A DNA stretch of 64,000 nucleotides, taken from the NCBI GenBank assembly GCA_003116875.1, contig BCKT01000012.1, forward strand, positions 248,001 to 312,000, written 5' to 3'. Below, one piece after another: positions 1 to 11,609 of the stretch. The number at the start of each line of letters is the position of its first letter. Position 1 is the first letter of the stretch. Both the position numbers and the translations under genes were made by a program. The notes beneath the pieces were generated by a model. It had not been told where the DNA came from. It saw nothing but the letters and a program-made list of their open reading frames with translations, and did not search any database. Origin of the DNA: Takashimella koratensis. Taxonomy: Eukaryota > Basidiomycota > Tremellomycetes > Trichosporonales > Tetragoniomycetaceae.

Positions 1-99
1 GAAGGGTTCATGACTCGAGTCGACAACATCTACAACTGCGACGAGAGCAAAGATGTGAACAAGGAATATGGCTATCGCTTGCTCATCTACAACATGTAA
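1..99 (+). CDS. C-terminal end of a gene entering from the left
   Basis: Frame 1 is open from the first base to a TAA at 97-99 and encodes about 32 residues ending in GYRLLIYNM. The composition (charged, with aromatic residues) looks coding, and the rest of the gene lies outside the window. I do not recognise the family from so short a tail. About 130 bp separate it from the convergent gene that ends at 232. Confidence 0.5.
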   Translation, partial: EGFMTRVDNIYNCDESKDVNKEYGYRLLIYNM

Positions 100-231
100 C
101 TGTAAGGTATTTCAAAAAGGACGACAAGGTAGAATGACAAATTTGTTGGGCCGTGTTCACCTAGCCTGGGTTTCACCCAATCTCTGTCTTCTCCTGTAAT
201 ACCTCTTGACTTTAAAGCCAGACTGACTCGC

Positions 232-2370
232 CTAGTCGTCCTCCATCATCAACCACTCCTTCATGGTCCTCTTCTTCTTCTTCCTCAAGTTGCCCTTTTC
301 ATCATACTCCTCTTCGTCCTCATCCCCTTCCTCGTCCCCTTCTCCTTGGCCGTCGTCGAAATCGGGCTTCTTCTTCCCCTTGGGCGGAGGCGGAGGGAGC
401 GCTTTCACAGGTGGTCCGATCTTGGCGTGAAGCGAGACGATACGGTGATTACGCGACATGCCCATGGGCCTGGCAGAAGGGAATTTATTGAGCACCGAGG
501 CGAGGTCGTTGCGTGCTAATCGGGACAACGTCAGCACGAATACACGAAAACATTGAGGACATGCGATCTGTAACCATGTCATTTAAATGGCCAGTCACCC
601 ACGAGCTTTCCACTTGATGCCCGCTGCGTTCGGACCAGGTGACGGACGGTGCGAGAAGCCCTCTGCATTGGTGCGGGTGACCGACTCCGTCAAAGCCGAC
701 GATCGCGAGCTGGGCGCTGCCACGTTCTTTGAGATCGGCGTAGAAACGGCATTGCGTGTCGGCACAGAGGCAACTGCTCCCTGCTCCTCCTGTATAAAGT
801 TCGATATCAGATGGGTCCAACACCAGGCTCAACATCTGATCATACTGACAGTGTTGGCATCTTCTACCACCTCCTCCTCTTCTTCCTCCACAGCTTCTTC
901 TCTGACATCTCCTGCGTCCTCGGTGGCTTGGGCAACCTCCTCGACTTCCGGCTCCGCTTCAGGTGAGTCAACACGCGCGCGTTTCGCGGCAGCTCCTTTT
1001 CGACCCGTCAATTTTCGCGAATCTTTTTTCGGCGGTGTCTTGCGCTTCGACGGACGGGATATCTCGGCGGCCGTTTCTTCCGGTACTTCGTCTTGAACCT
1101 CCTCGACCACCTCAACAGCCTCAACCATCTCAACCGTCTCGACCATCTCTGCTTCTTCCTCGAGCATCCCTTCATCGTTGTCATCAGCTTGGTCACCTCC
1201 ACCCTCGTTCTCATCCGCAAATGACACCCGCATTTCTCCGCTCTTCCTAGGTTTCCGACGTTCCGAGTCAGCCTCGCGTCCTCCTTCTTCTCCACGCTGA
1301 TTCCTTCGCGCCTCTTTGTCAACCCGATCGTCTCTCTGCGTCTTGGCCTTTAACACCGGGCCCTTCTCGCTCGCTCGAGATTTCAATTGAGCTTTTTCGA
1401 TCGCCGCTGCTTCGGCTAAACCTTTTGCTTCGGCCTCTCGTGCTTCCCGCTCCTTGCGCTCCTTTCTCAATCGGCGCCGCTCTTCCTTCTCCGCAGCCTC
1501 TTTCGCCATCTTGTCCGCAACGCGCGAACTCACACGCCGCGGGGCGTCGACGTCGGCAGTAGAGGTCGAAGCTGGGGTCGAGTGAAGGGCATCAAAGGAT
1601 TTGGTGCTGAGAAGACTCGAGTTGACGTGAGGTTCAGCGGTAGGAAGGTGGGTGTTGGAGGAGTTGGAGTTTGAAAACGAGCTGAGTTCGTCGATAGGAT
1701 CAGCAGAGTGATCTCTTTCGCGACGGCTATCGGTACTGCTGTTCTTCGCCACAAAAACATCGGACGAGTCGGTTTTGTTGGGATCGGTGCCCGTTCCAGA
1801 GCTGTTGACGCCTTCCATCGGCGTCGTAGATCGAGGAGGAATGACAACTTGAACTCGAGAGGATGATACTCGTGGCTCGTTGTGCACGGGAACGGATCGA
1901 GGGAGGGCGGAAGCATCGGGACTGTCTGGAGAAAGGAGAACACTCAATCGGGCGCCGCCGTTGGGAGGAGCGCGGACGGGAGTGTGTATGTTGGACGGGA
2001 GGTTAGAGGGTTGGGCAGAATTCTGAATCGATGGCGGACGAGTTTGTTGGGTTGGGGAAAGAAAGGTGGAAGGTGGGAGGTCCGATCGGCTGCCGATATC
2101 ACCCGCAGTAGGAGGAAGTGGGTTGGTGAAGCTACTCCCTGGCCCCGACCCGGAGCCCGAGCCAGTCCCCGCACCCTCTGATGAGGACCAGTGGATACTA
2201 GGGAGGGGAGGGAGAGCCGGGTGGAGTTCCATGTCTCGAGAGTCTTGGGTACTTTTGGATGCCGACAGGGACGAAGAGAGCGCGGAAGGCAAAAGTGCGA
2301 GTTGAGCGGCTTGTTGCGTGGATAATTGGAGAGCGGCTTTGAGTTCTGCTTCCTCTCGTCGCCTTGACAT
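232..2370 (-). CDS. Nuclear-looking protein with UIM-like motif and Cys cluster
   Basis: Proposed exons are 2370-892, 844-614 and 567-232 (681 aa), with introns of 47 and 46 nt; the two introns are uncertain, but the frames must be joined. The protein starts MSRRREEAELKAALQLS, which fits a ubiquitin-interacting motif (E-E-x-E-L-x-x-A-L-x-x-S). A long Ser/Pro/Asp-rich region follows, then basic coiled-coil-like stretches rich in KER and an acidic EEE run. The last third has Cys pairs (CLCADTQC, HPHQC, CPQC) that could bind zinc. The tail is acidic then Lys-rich (KKKKRTMKEW). I do not recognise the family; a chromatin or ubiquitin-linked nuclear protein is an inference. The start at 2370 puts the UIM at the N-terminus. 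It is divergent from eL27, 532 bp away. Confidence 0.6.
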
Positions 2371-2902
2371 GCCGTGTCGAGGGTTCACTGGGGGTGAGAA
2401 GAGACAAGAAGGACGCAAGAAGGGGAGGTGGATGAGGTGGATGGGGTGGATGGTTGAAGAGGGTTGTTGTTGACGCGTCCACATTGATTTTGATTTCTCA
2501 TTGCCACCGAGACCACGTGCGTCCCACGTGGCCACGAGTCCAGTCAACTTCACCTAATTGCCACAATACCATTCTTCACCTCCACGAAACGCCGAGAAAC
2601 TCCGGAGGTGCTATGGTGAGTTTCGCCCATCGAAAAGTGCCACATTTCGACATTTTTTCTGTTGGCTGTGGTGTGTGTGTGTGACTGGCTGGCTGGGCTT
2701 GCTCGTACGGTGTAGACCCGATTCAATCTCAAAATTCACAACCTCTTTCTCATCCTTCAACACTTCAAAAACCACCTATACAGTCGAGGTGAGCTGGCCT
2801 TCTCTCGGCGACGAGCATCGTCTAGCGATCATTAAAGAGTGTGTGACTGACTATCCTGCGTTCGTTCTGTGTCTTCTCTTCGCGCTCGTCTCGAATCTTC
2901 AG
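2371..2902. promoter_or_regulatory. Shared upstream region of UIM-like gene and eL27
   Basis: This 532-bp head-to-head spacer has no credible gene. It holds a pyrimidine-rich leader just upstream of the eL27 start and a short TG run near 2668. No TATA box was identified with confidence. Confidence 0.4.
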
Positions 2903-4068
2903 ATGGTCAAGAGTGAGTAGCCAGTTTAAGATCGCACTCATCTTTGATCACTTGTACTGGGCAAAAGCTGACTTTGTACAGGTGAGTATCCTTCATTATG
3001 ACAAGCACGGTTTGGTTTCGAGGTGCACGACGAGCGACGGGAGATGAGAGACTGGATGTAGGATATGGGAGACCACAATGGAGCGACATGGAGAGAGAAG
3101 AATTGGGCAAGGGCTGAGGTGGTCGATGACAGAAAGAGGGATGGCATGTCGGAGGCAGCAAGGAGAGTCACGAGGAGAGTTGCGAGAAGGAGTGGTGCAG
3201 GATGCTCATTTTCCATCGTGGACGGTGTGGTGTAAAGATGGCTCCGTCTGCAGACGCTGGGCGAGAACAACCTCGTCACTCTTAGTCGTGCGAGCGGCAT
3301 CGGGTGGACGAGGGAGCTCAGGCTGTAGCGAGGCGGCTTGAAGAGGTTTCCGTGAGGGGATGGGATGGAAGAGGGAGGAACTGGGGTTGGAGGAGCATCG
3401 AGCGAGAGATTTTTCTTCGTGCTCGTTTCATCTACCCGCAACATCTGTCGCTGACCCTTGTCCAGTCTACAAGCCCGGAAAGGTCGCCGTTGTTCTGTCG
3501 GGTCGTCAGGCCGGCAAGAAGGTCGTTGTCATCCAGCAGCGTGACGAGGGAACCAAGGAGCGACCCTACCCCCACGCCATCGTTGCCGGCATTGAGAGGT
3601 GTGTTTGGGTTCTCTTCTTTCTACGCGTCTTACCGTCGCCATTCTCCTTGTCTTCAATTCCTTTCCCGGACCACTCTTACACCACCACCTCTAGGTACCC
3701 GCTCAAGGTGACCAAGTCGATGGGCAAGAAGAAGGTTGCCAAGCGCTCCAAGGTCAAGCCCTTCATCAAGGTCGTCAACTACGCTCACCTCCTCCCGACC
3801 CGTTACGTTCTCGAGCTCGAGTCCCTCAAGGGCTCCGTCTCCAACGACACCTTCAAGGAGCCGACCAACCGTGAGGACGCCAAGAAGGCGATCAAGAAGG
3901 CGTTCGAGGAGCGGTACGCCAAGGGCAGCAACAGGTGGTGTAGGTTGTTTCTCCTTTTCTCATTCTCCAAGTGCTCCTAGTGGTCTCGGGAGCCAAAAGT
4001 AGCTGTTTGTTCTAAGATAATGATAGCTGACAATTTACGCAATAGTCTTCTCCAAGCTCCGCTTCTAA
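2903..4068 (+). CDS. RPL27: 60S ribosomal protein eL27
   Basis: Exons 2903-2912, 3466-3598, 3695-3939 and 4046-4068 join to a 136-aa protein beginning [20 protein letters not shown] (KOW-type fold) and ending in SNRWFFSKLRF, the expected eL27 length and ends. It is a structural protein of the cytosolic large ribosomal subunit. The first coding exon has only 10 nt, so the start depends on splicing. Intron 1 is 553 nt, far longer than most introns here, and contains an acceptor fused to a donor at 2981/2982. Codon use is strongly C-biased at third positions, as expected for a highly expressed gene. Confidence 0.97.
2972..2987 (+). promoter_or_regulatory. Recursive-splice-like site in eL27 intron 1
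   Basis: The sequence ctgac (branch) ... tttgtacag|gtgagtatcc places a complete 3' splice site (AG at 2980-2981) directly against a consensus 5' splice site starting at 2982. Upstream, 2913-2981 would be a normal 69-nt intron; downstream, 2982-3465 would be a 484-nt intron. No exon sequence lies between them. This is the architecture of a zero-length (ratchet) exon. Whether it is used cannot be told from sequence. Confidence 0.5.
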
Positions 4069-4673
4069 ACGGACAGTCGGGAGTCGAGTCGAGGCGTTGC
4101 TGCTACATTAGCTGGATTTTTGGGGGGGCGAGACGAGGGGTCAGCGTTATTTTTGTCTGACGCCTTGGTCGTTTCTTTTCCATGTACGAGATTTTGCATC
4201 CACATTGGGGTTGACAGGGTTGAAGGGCCTCAGGGGGGCTTGTCCTGGGGCTTGTCCAAACTAACTGACTCGCTAAGAGTTGAGGACTCTATCATGCGGT
4301 TCACTGACATCGTCATATCCATCTCGATCCGAGCCTGTCGTATCGTGTATAACATTGCTCCCTCCTAAGACAAAGAGCTAGTAGTGAGAAGAACGAATGA
4401 TCGGACTGGGAACCTATGACACGGGGAGGCGAGGGCGAGGATTGATACGGAAGTGGGAATACCAAGCGTATAGACTTGTCAAGGCGTGGAAAGTCGTCTC
4501 AAAGCCAAAGAAAGTGAACAGGACTGGGACAAACGAAAGATACACCAGAGTATTGAAGAAGAAGAAGAAAAAGAAGAAGAAGAGGAAGAAGCGAAAGAGA
4601 GAAGAAAAGAGACACAAGAGTGAAGGAAAAGGGGAAAGGGGATAATGATAACACCTGGACTTGCCTAGCCTAA
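4069..4673. other. Convergent intergenic region after eL27
   Basis: These 605 bp lie between the 3' ends of eL27 and the CAF120-like gene. A GAA/AAG-rich purine tract is at about 4552-4640. No supported gene was found. Confidence 0.5.
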
Positions 4674-7600
4674 TCATGAAGCCTGCCTCTCGTCTTCTCT
4701 GAGCCTATCGCTACTCGCTCGACTCCCTGTCGTCTGAGCATTGAGGTCGTACATGCTGCCTCTGAACTGGGGACCCTGTGTCCAGGGGGGTGGGAACCCA
4801 GCTACTGAGTGAGCATGTGGCGAACCTGGCAAGGGAACCGAAGCTGCCCCTCCAGGTCCGGAGTTGGGGGGGCCCATCGAACCGGGGGTAGGGAGGAACC
4901 CGGATCCGTATGGCGAATGCGGCGGAAGCCCGTACATGCTCATAGGTGGGGGAGACATGTACCCCGACCCGCCACCCATCATCGGGTGCGGGTGCGGAAA
5001 GTAAGGGTTCCCCTGGAACTGTGGGTGTGGACCGATCGGGGAGCTAGGTGCACCCGGTAGACCAGGTGCACCGTGCATGCTCCCGACAGGTGAGATAGAA
5101 CGAACGCCACCAGCAGCGCCGTCTTCGCCAGGTGTACCGACTTGCGAACCTGCAGCGGACATGGCCATCACGTGCGAGTACGCTTGCTGGTAAGCCATTT
5201 GCGCGGCGTACATGGCTTGCTGCTGCGCGTGCGGAGTACTATAGCCCATCCCCATAGATGGCATCGGCATGTTCATCCCGTACGGCTTTGTCGGAGTGAG
5301 GAGAAGAGGGAAGACGGGTTAGTTAGTGGTTCTGCAGAGATTGGAAGGAACAGGATCGCGACTCACAGAGTAAGGAGAAGACATGTATGGGTTATAGGCC
5401 GGGTAAGGGTTAGGCTGTGAGTACATGCCGTACTGCGACATGTGTTCCATCTGTTGACGCTGAAGCTCCTCGATCTTTCTCTGCCGGTCCTCCTGTGTCC
5501 CGAATTATCGTCAGCTCCTCACCCTTCCATTACACTTATCGGCCTTTGCTTCTCGCTTTGACTTACCGCAAGACGCCTCTCCCTATCCCTATCAGTCAAC
5601 GTTGCTCCTATCCCACCTGGATTCTTCCTATCCCTCTCATGGGCCGCTACGGCACCCAGTAGCCCCGCCTGCGGCGGTGGTGGTTTCGCAGGTACATTAA
5701 CCAAACTACTCCCTGTCTCTCTCGCCATTTCCTCCTGTTTCCGCGCTGACCGATCTTCCTTGTCCTGCATCCCCGCCTGGAGAAGACCGTGTGGCGCAAA
5801 CGCTTTGGTAAGCTGCGCAGAGGGTTCTTCAAGTTCCACGAATTTGCCGGACCGAGATTGGTCGGGCATCCCGTGCTCGACGGCAAAGTTGGCGTTCCAA
5901 ATGTTGGGGCGAGGCAGCGCCGGAGCCGTAGCGGGCGCCGGGGCAGGGGCGGAGGTTTGGGGTTGAGGTTGAGACGGCTGAGGAGCGGCTGGTTGTGAAG
6001 GAGGTGGAATGGGGTACCCTTGTTGGTCGTAGAAACCATGCTGGGAGGGCAACGACCTGAGGTTTGGGCTACTTGAATTGACGTGTTGGCTGTAGGGAAC
6101 TGGGAGCTGGCGATACGAGCCTGTCGCATGGACTGGCGGGTACTGACCACCTGCACCGTACGCGTCTGGCTGGCCCGGAACTCCTGCGTAGGAGGGGTAC
6201 CGATGGGCCTTGGCGCCGGTGCCACTGTCTACTGGCACTTGCGGCGGCGACCCAGCAATGTCAGGTCCTTGACCGTCGTTCGTTCTAGGAACCGGTGGGA
6301 GCGCGCGCGAGCTCGACCGTTTTACCCCCGTCTCCGCTCCGGCACCCATGATTGGCCCACTAGGCTGACGCGCGCCGGGCATACCTGAGAACCCGCTCGG
6401 CAGGCTCGGTACCGTCGGTAACGTTGCGTCTTCTTCATCTTCCTCGTCGTCCTCGTCCTCATCGCTCCCGCTCCATAACTCTTCCTTGTTCGATGACGAC
6501 GGAGGTTGTGCTCCAGTCGCGGCTGAGGCAGTGCGTTTCCCGCCCCCAGGGACGGCCATGGCGCGTTGGCGCTGGACTTCGGCTTGCTCCGCCTTAGCTC
6601 GGCGCTCGGCCGCTGCTTTAGACGGTGCGAAGGAGGATCGCACCTCGGACGCAGGAGCAGGCGCGACCGCCACGGGTGGCGGAGCCGCTGCTTGCGGAGG
6701 CTTGAACGAGGACGAAACCGGCGGAGGCTGAGGAGGTTCTGGCATACCCCCACGAGCGGCGGACGCTGGCGCAGGCTCAGAAGGAAGACGGGAAGCTGTC
6801 GGTTTAGACGGCGAGAGTTGATCAGCGTAGGCGAGATACGCCGAAGCAGTTTGGTCAAAGTCGAGCGAGGTGTCGTTCACGTCCGACTCGTTCAGCCCGT
6901 ACGTCGGGGCAGCCGGGGCCGGAGCCAAAGTGGTAGGCATCGGGGGGACGGGCGGTGGGGCAGGTAGATCCTCTGCATCGATTGGCTCAAGCGTCGATTG
7001 ACGCGGGACTGAGCCTGACGATTTGCGCACCGGTGGAATCGCACGAGCACCCGACGGTCTGCGTCCTAGCGCGGGTGTTTCGCCAAGTGATGTGCTGTCT
7101 TGCCCCGGGTACATAGGTCGACCAGCACCTGATCCTGCCGTGGGTCTCGCTTCGTCGAGAGAGGTGATGATGGTTGGTCGTACGCGATCGCCACCTGGCG
7201 TCGGGGTGAGGTCCTGAGCCGGTGCGTATCCGTAGTTCTGGGCGTATCCACCAAGTCTAGGCACTTCCGGCTCGGTCAGCCCGGGCGGTAGACCACGGTG
7301 TGAGCCATTGACTACACCGACATCGGCGGCAGGTTCGTTCTCTACCATGTTCATGAGGTACGCCGCTGCAGGTTCGTCGCTGATCCCTGCCTGTAGGTTG
7401 TCCTTTGACGATACGCGCCGGGGAGTGGGCGAGAGAACGGGCGGGAGTGGAAGGTCTCCGTCGATAGCCTGGTGCTGGGCACCGAGCGCCTGCGGCTGGG
7501 GAGCAGCGATCGCGGCGACAGCGCCAGGTGGGGGAGGTGGCGCGGTTGTCGGCGGTTGGGTCTGCGGCGGACGGGTTTGGCCCTGGCGTGAATGAGTTGG

Positions 7601-10600
7601 CTGGACAGGGATAGGAGGGAGGGATTGCCTTCGCTCGTTCTTCCCCTGTGAGGGCGGGACGGCTGCCACCGCAGGGGCTGCAGGGGCGGGAGCAGGTGCA
7701 TACGCCGGGCTTGCAGCCTGACGTGGTGGAAGCGACTCGACAGCAGCAAGAGCGCCCGCCGCACCGACCGCAGCCACCGCTACGGGCGCTGCCGCCGCCC
7801 AAACCGGAGGACCAGGCGGCGAAACCGGCGTCGGCGTCTTATTGTTGGCTTCTCGATGCGTTTCGCCCGAACTGTGCCCGTGCCCACTCCCAACCGGTGT
7901 CTGCGCAGACGACTGAGACCACACCGTCGACGCCGTCTCTGTCCTCGGGTGCTCGCCGGACGATGGGGTCGGGAGAACGGGAGTGAGCTGCCTATCGACG
8001 TCGTGTTCCTCCACAGTGTTGGGACCCGTCCCCATGCCTGTGGTTCCTGAGAACCCATTTGTCGACGACGCACCACTGACCACCGCTGCCGGCTCGTCCG
8101 TGTAAGGTCCAAACGTCTCTGTATCCGAAATCGGCTCAAGTCTCTCCTCGTGCGGCTTGTTGGAGTCCCTACTACCTTGCTTGGAGCTAGTGGACACCCC
8201 TCCGATCGAGCCTCGGTCCGTTCCTCCCGTTCCGGCTCCCACACCAACGGCACTCCCGCCGCTGCCCGTCTGGGTCTGGGGGAAGTCCATAAGGAGCCGG
8301 GAGTTGGCCGTGCGCGTCGAATTGGTCCTGGACGCAATGTCCGTCCGCTCGGTTATAGGTGTAAGCGACCGGGGTTCCGGGTTGGGCTCGACGTGCGAGT
8401 CGAAGGAGAGCGGAGGAAGGCGGTAGTTCCCGTCAGGCCGGGTAGAGGTGGTCGTCGCTCCTTCTTCGTCGTCTTCTTGGCTCCGCTCGTGCTCGTGCTC
8501 GGTCACAGGTGCCATACCGGCCAACCTCCGCTGCACAATCCCGGTGAACTGCCGGCGGACGCTGGCGAGGCTGGGAGTTCGGAAGTCGGACATCATCGCT
8601 TCGTCGTTGCTCAGGAACAGCGTCTGTTCAGTAGTTGTCAGCTGCGTCTCGAAGCAGACCTTGACTGATAAAGCCAAACTCACGCCACGCTGGTTGCCCC
8701 GTGGGTAGGCGAAGAACAAGCTATTCGGGTCCTTCTCGTCCCAGTTATACCTCTCCGGCCTACCGTACAGCTTGAAGACATCATGGAATGCTGCCCGACC
8801 GTCAGTCAGCCCTCGAATCCTGGAAATGGTAGACACGTATCCTGCCCGCTGCAGTAGAGATCTAGCCGCTCAACTCACCCGTGACCCAGCGCATCATATT
8901 GACTAAAGGCGTGGGCGTGGCTGTCGATGCACCGCCGCCACTTCCATTTGCCCCTTCCCCACTCGTGTCAGGCATGATCAAGGCCCAGCCCGAGTCGCGC
9001 AGGCGGCCCTCGATTGTGACCATGTCCCCGCCAACGCGACCCACGAGTTTCATCAAGTTGGACGCGGAGATGACTTCGAGACGTTCAGGGAACACTGCGT
9101 AGCTGTTTCATCAAGAGTCAGACCACCACAGTAAGCCAAAATAACAAACGCGACCCAAGGCCGGGAGAGAACAGTGGCACCGTGTTTTCCTCACTCACGC
9201 TTGGGTAACGCCGGTGATAGTGAGGACTGGAGGAACCGTCTTATTCTTCGGGGTCCTCGGTTCAGCATAGAACGAAGCCATCGGTACACCCGTATTCGGT
9301 TCCTGTACCTGTTCTGGTTGCTTATCACCTATCCCAAAGAAGCTCCTTCTCCTCGACTTTTTCTCATCCTCTTTGGTTGACTCGTCTGATTCGGGGGTGT
9401 TCAAGACCGCCCAGAGTCGCCTCCAGTCTGTCCCGCCCATGACACGGACACGGACCCAGCCCTCCATCCGGCCCCGGACAAGTAGAGAGCGTGGTTCCCT
9501 CCCTGCACTGCGGATCAGGTGGGCCGTGTAAATTTCCTCAAGCCGGGCTCGCTCCCATGCCGCAAGGCGGAGAGCTGTCGTCCATGCTGCAAGGTCGCGC
9601 TCGGAGGGGCCGGAGAAGAGGAGACGATTCGAGCCGGCCGTGTTGAGCGAGAAAACGTATCGGTGCGGGTGGGAGTTGGGGCGGTGAGGCGGAGGAGGCA
9701 GGGCAGCGAGGAGCTCGAGAGAAGAGTCGGTGATGTTGTAGTACGTCGGAGGGACCTTTTCGCCCTTGGCTGCGGCGGCGCGGGTCTCTTTCATCGACCA
9801 TGTGGCTGTAGAGGCGACCATGATTAGTGATAGTGATTGCGCAAGGATGGAGACAGTGCGGTTGTTGGGACAGCTTACACAATGAGGTCCCGGAGAGCTG
9901 TAGCCATACCGAGTCCCAGTCGTTGTTCGGGCTGCCGGGTGCACCTTGCCTGTGGTGGGGAAAGAAAGAGGTCGCAGTCGTTGTTAGCGCTCATGTCTTG
10001 CTTGCAACCCAGTCAGTCCCAATACGCACTTGGGCTGTTGACCTGCGCTCGTTCGCGCGAGGATCATCTCAAGCTCTGGCGGACTTGCAATATACGTCTT
10101 GTGTGGCTGCAGTGAGATGAGCTCTACGATAGCATCAAAGTCGTCCATCCACGCTGCTCGTCCGTCTGCGTTCAAGTGCTGTTCTGAAGAGAACGGAGTG
10201 TCTCGCAGGGAAGGTTGACGAGTTCGAGATGAAGCCGAAACGCCGGTACCATTGCCGTTCCCGTTGGAGCCGTTGCCTTGGCCGTTGATTGGCATCGACG
10301 TGCTGCGAGGCATCGTGTTACTCCCGATACCTCCGACACCGTTCCCGCCGTTGGCTGGGAGTGGAGCGCGTTCTTGCGTCCCTGAACGAGAAGCGACCCC
10401 GATAGTATGGCTCTTGAAGTTGGGGTTGGTCGCTGAGGGCGTGAGGTCGGTGCGCTGCCCACGTTCGTCAACCAGGACCGGCGACCCCGGTTGCGGCGGA
10501 GGTGGGGTCTGGCCATTCTCAGGAGGGGCGAACTGCCGCATAGCGTGCGGCTGGAAATCACCACTGCCCTGCGGCGGGAGAGACGCGCGGTGTTGGGGAG

Positions 10601-11609
10601 GAAGAGGACCACCCGGGCGTTGCTGCTGCTGTTGGAGTTGACGCTGATGTTGCTGGAACGCAGCGGCAGTGACTTCGGATTTACGACGATCTTGGGCAGA
10701 CTGGGGTTGGATGGAGGGTGTCAGTCAACCTTTCAAAGTATAGCTTGTGTAAATTAGAGTCGAGAAGAGAGAGAGAGACTGTTGGGTCGTGCACAGACAG
10801 AGGAGAGGAGACGGTAGGGCCCCAAAGGTGCTCAGTGCACTGCCGTAGGCATTTGTGTTTCACGTCGCAGGTCACAGAGTCGAACTTGGTTCACCCTCCT
10901 TCGTTTTTGCAGCAAAGATGGCAAGAAGGGGTACAGCCTCAAGAAAGCAATGGGGAGTCTCAAGTGGGGACACAGCGACGTCGACTAGGGCAACGACCCC
11001 AACCTCTTTCGCAGCCACCACAAGCGCCCGATCAGACCATCATCGCTTCTGCCCCCTCTCCTATTCTCTCTCATGTCATATCTATCTCGAACCCACACTC
11101 ACCTCCTTTTTCTCGTCCTTGTCCTTCTTCTGCCCGCCTAGACCAAAGAACGACTTGCGCTTCTCCTGTTTCCCCGTCGTCCCGTTACTCATCGTGCGTT
11201 CCGCTGGTGGGCCAACGAGCGGGCCCGAGTTGTTGGACGACTGGGCTGGGGAACCTCGCTGGGTCTGAGTGGGGGTGGAGGAGAGAAACGAGCCTGAACC
11301 TGGGGAGCCCTGGGACGAGGGTCCGCCGATCATCGGTGGTCGAGGGCCGATTCCGTTGCCGTTGCCATTGCTGTTACCGCCGCCGGGTCCTGCTCCTGTC
11401 TCGGGCCTACCGCCGCCCGGACCCATTGGGATCTGGACCTGGGAATTGGGTGGAGACGCCGGCGACGGGTAGGGGTTGTACGAGTGACCGTTGGGCGGCG
11501 CGCGGGCGCCAGGTTGGGAAGGCGGAGGTGGTGGGACTTGAGGTTGAGGTTTAGAGGTCGGAGGAGGGAGAGGAGAGATGGTAGGTGGGTTGGACTTGCG
11601 TTTGAACAT
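4674..11609 (-). CDS. Large PH-domain protein, CAF120/SKG3-like
   Basis: Nine exons (11609-11103, 10700-10030, 9949-9879, 9805-9199, 9102-8879, 8790-8684, 8623-5567, 5492-5367, 5285-4674) give 5,982 nt in frame, 1,993 aa. The start MFKRKSNPP was chosen over an in-frame upstream ATG at 11723. A Pro/Gly-rich N-terminus is followed by a conserved block (AAWMDDFDAIVELISLQPHK), then a split PH-type domain (DWDSVWLQLSGTSL ... YVFSLNTAGSNRLLFSGPSE) and a second conserved block around FHDVFKLYGRPERYNWD. The remaining ~1,100 residues are disordered, rich in Pro, Ala and Ser, ending in a Met/Gly/Pro-rich tail. Order and length resemble fungal CAF120/SKG3 proteins (CCR4-NOT-associated or bud-neck PH proteins). 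That assignment is from family knowledge; the function here is inferred. Confidence 0.75.
8624..8683 (-). other. 60-nt stop-free intron in CAF120-like gene
   Basis: The stretch has a gtgagt donor, a gctgac branch site and an aacag acceptor, so it looks like an ordinary intron. Its length is a multiple of three and it has no stop, so retention would insert 20 residues after PRGNQRG without shifting frame. Removing it joins PRGNQRG to TLFLSNDEAMMSDF. Confidence 0.6.

Noticed and set aside
232..840. Match of the Cys region to the CDCA7-type (zf-4CXXC_R1) zinc finger
   Set aside because: Some elements look similar (CPQC, CQHC in an alternative frame) but spacing and order do not fit, and the frame holding CQHC is probably intronic.
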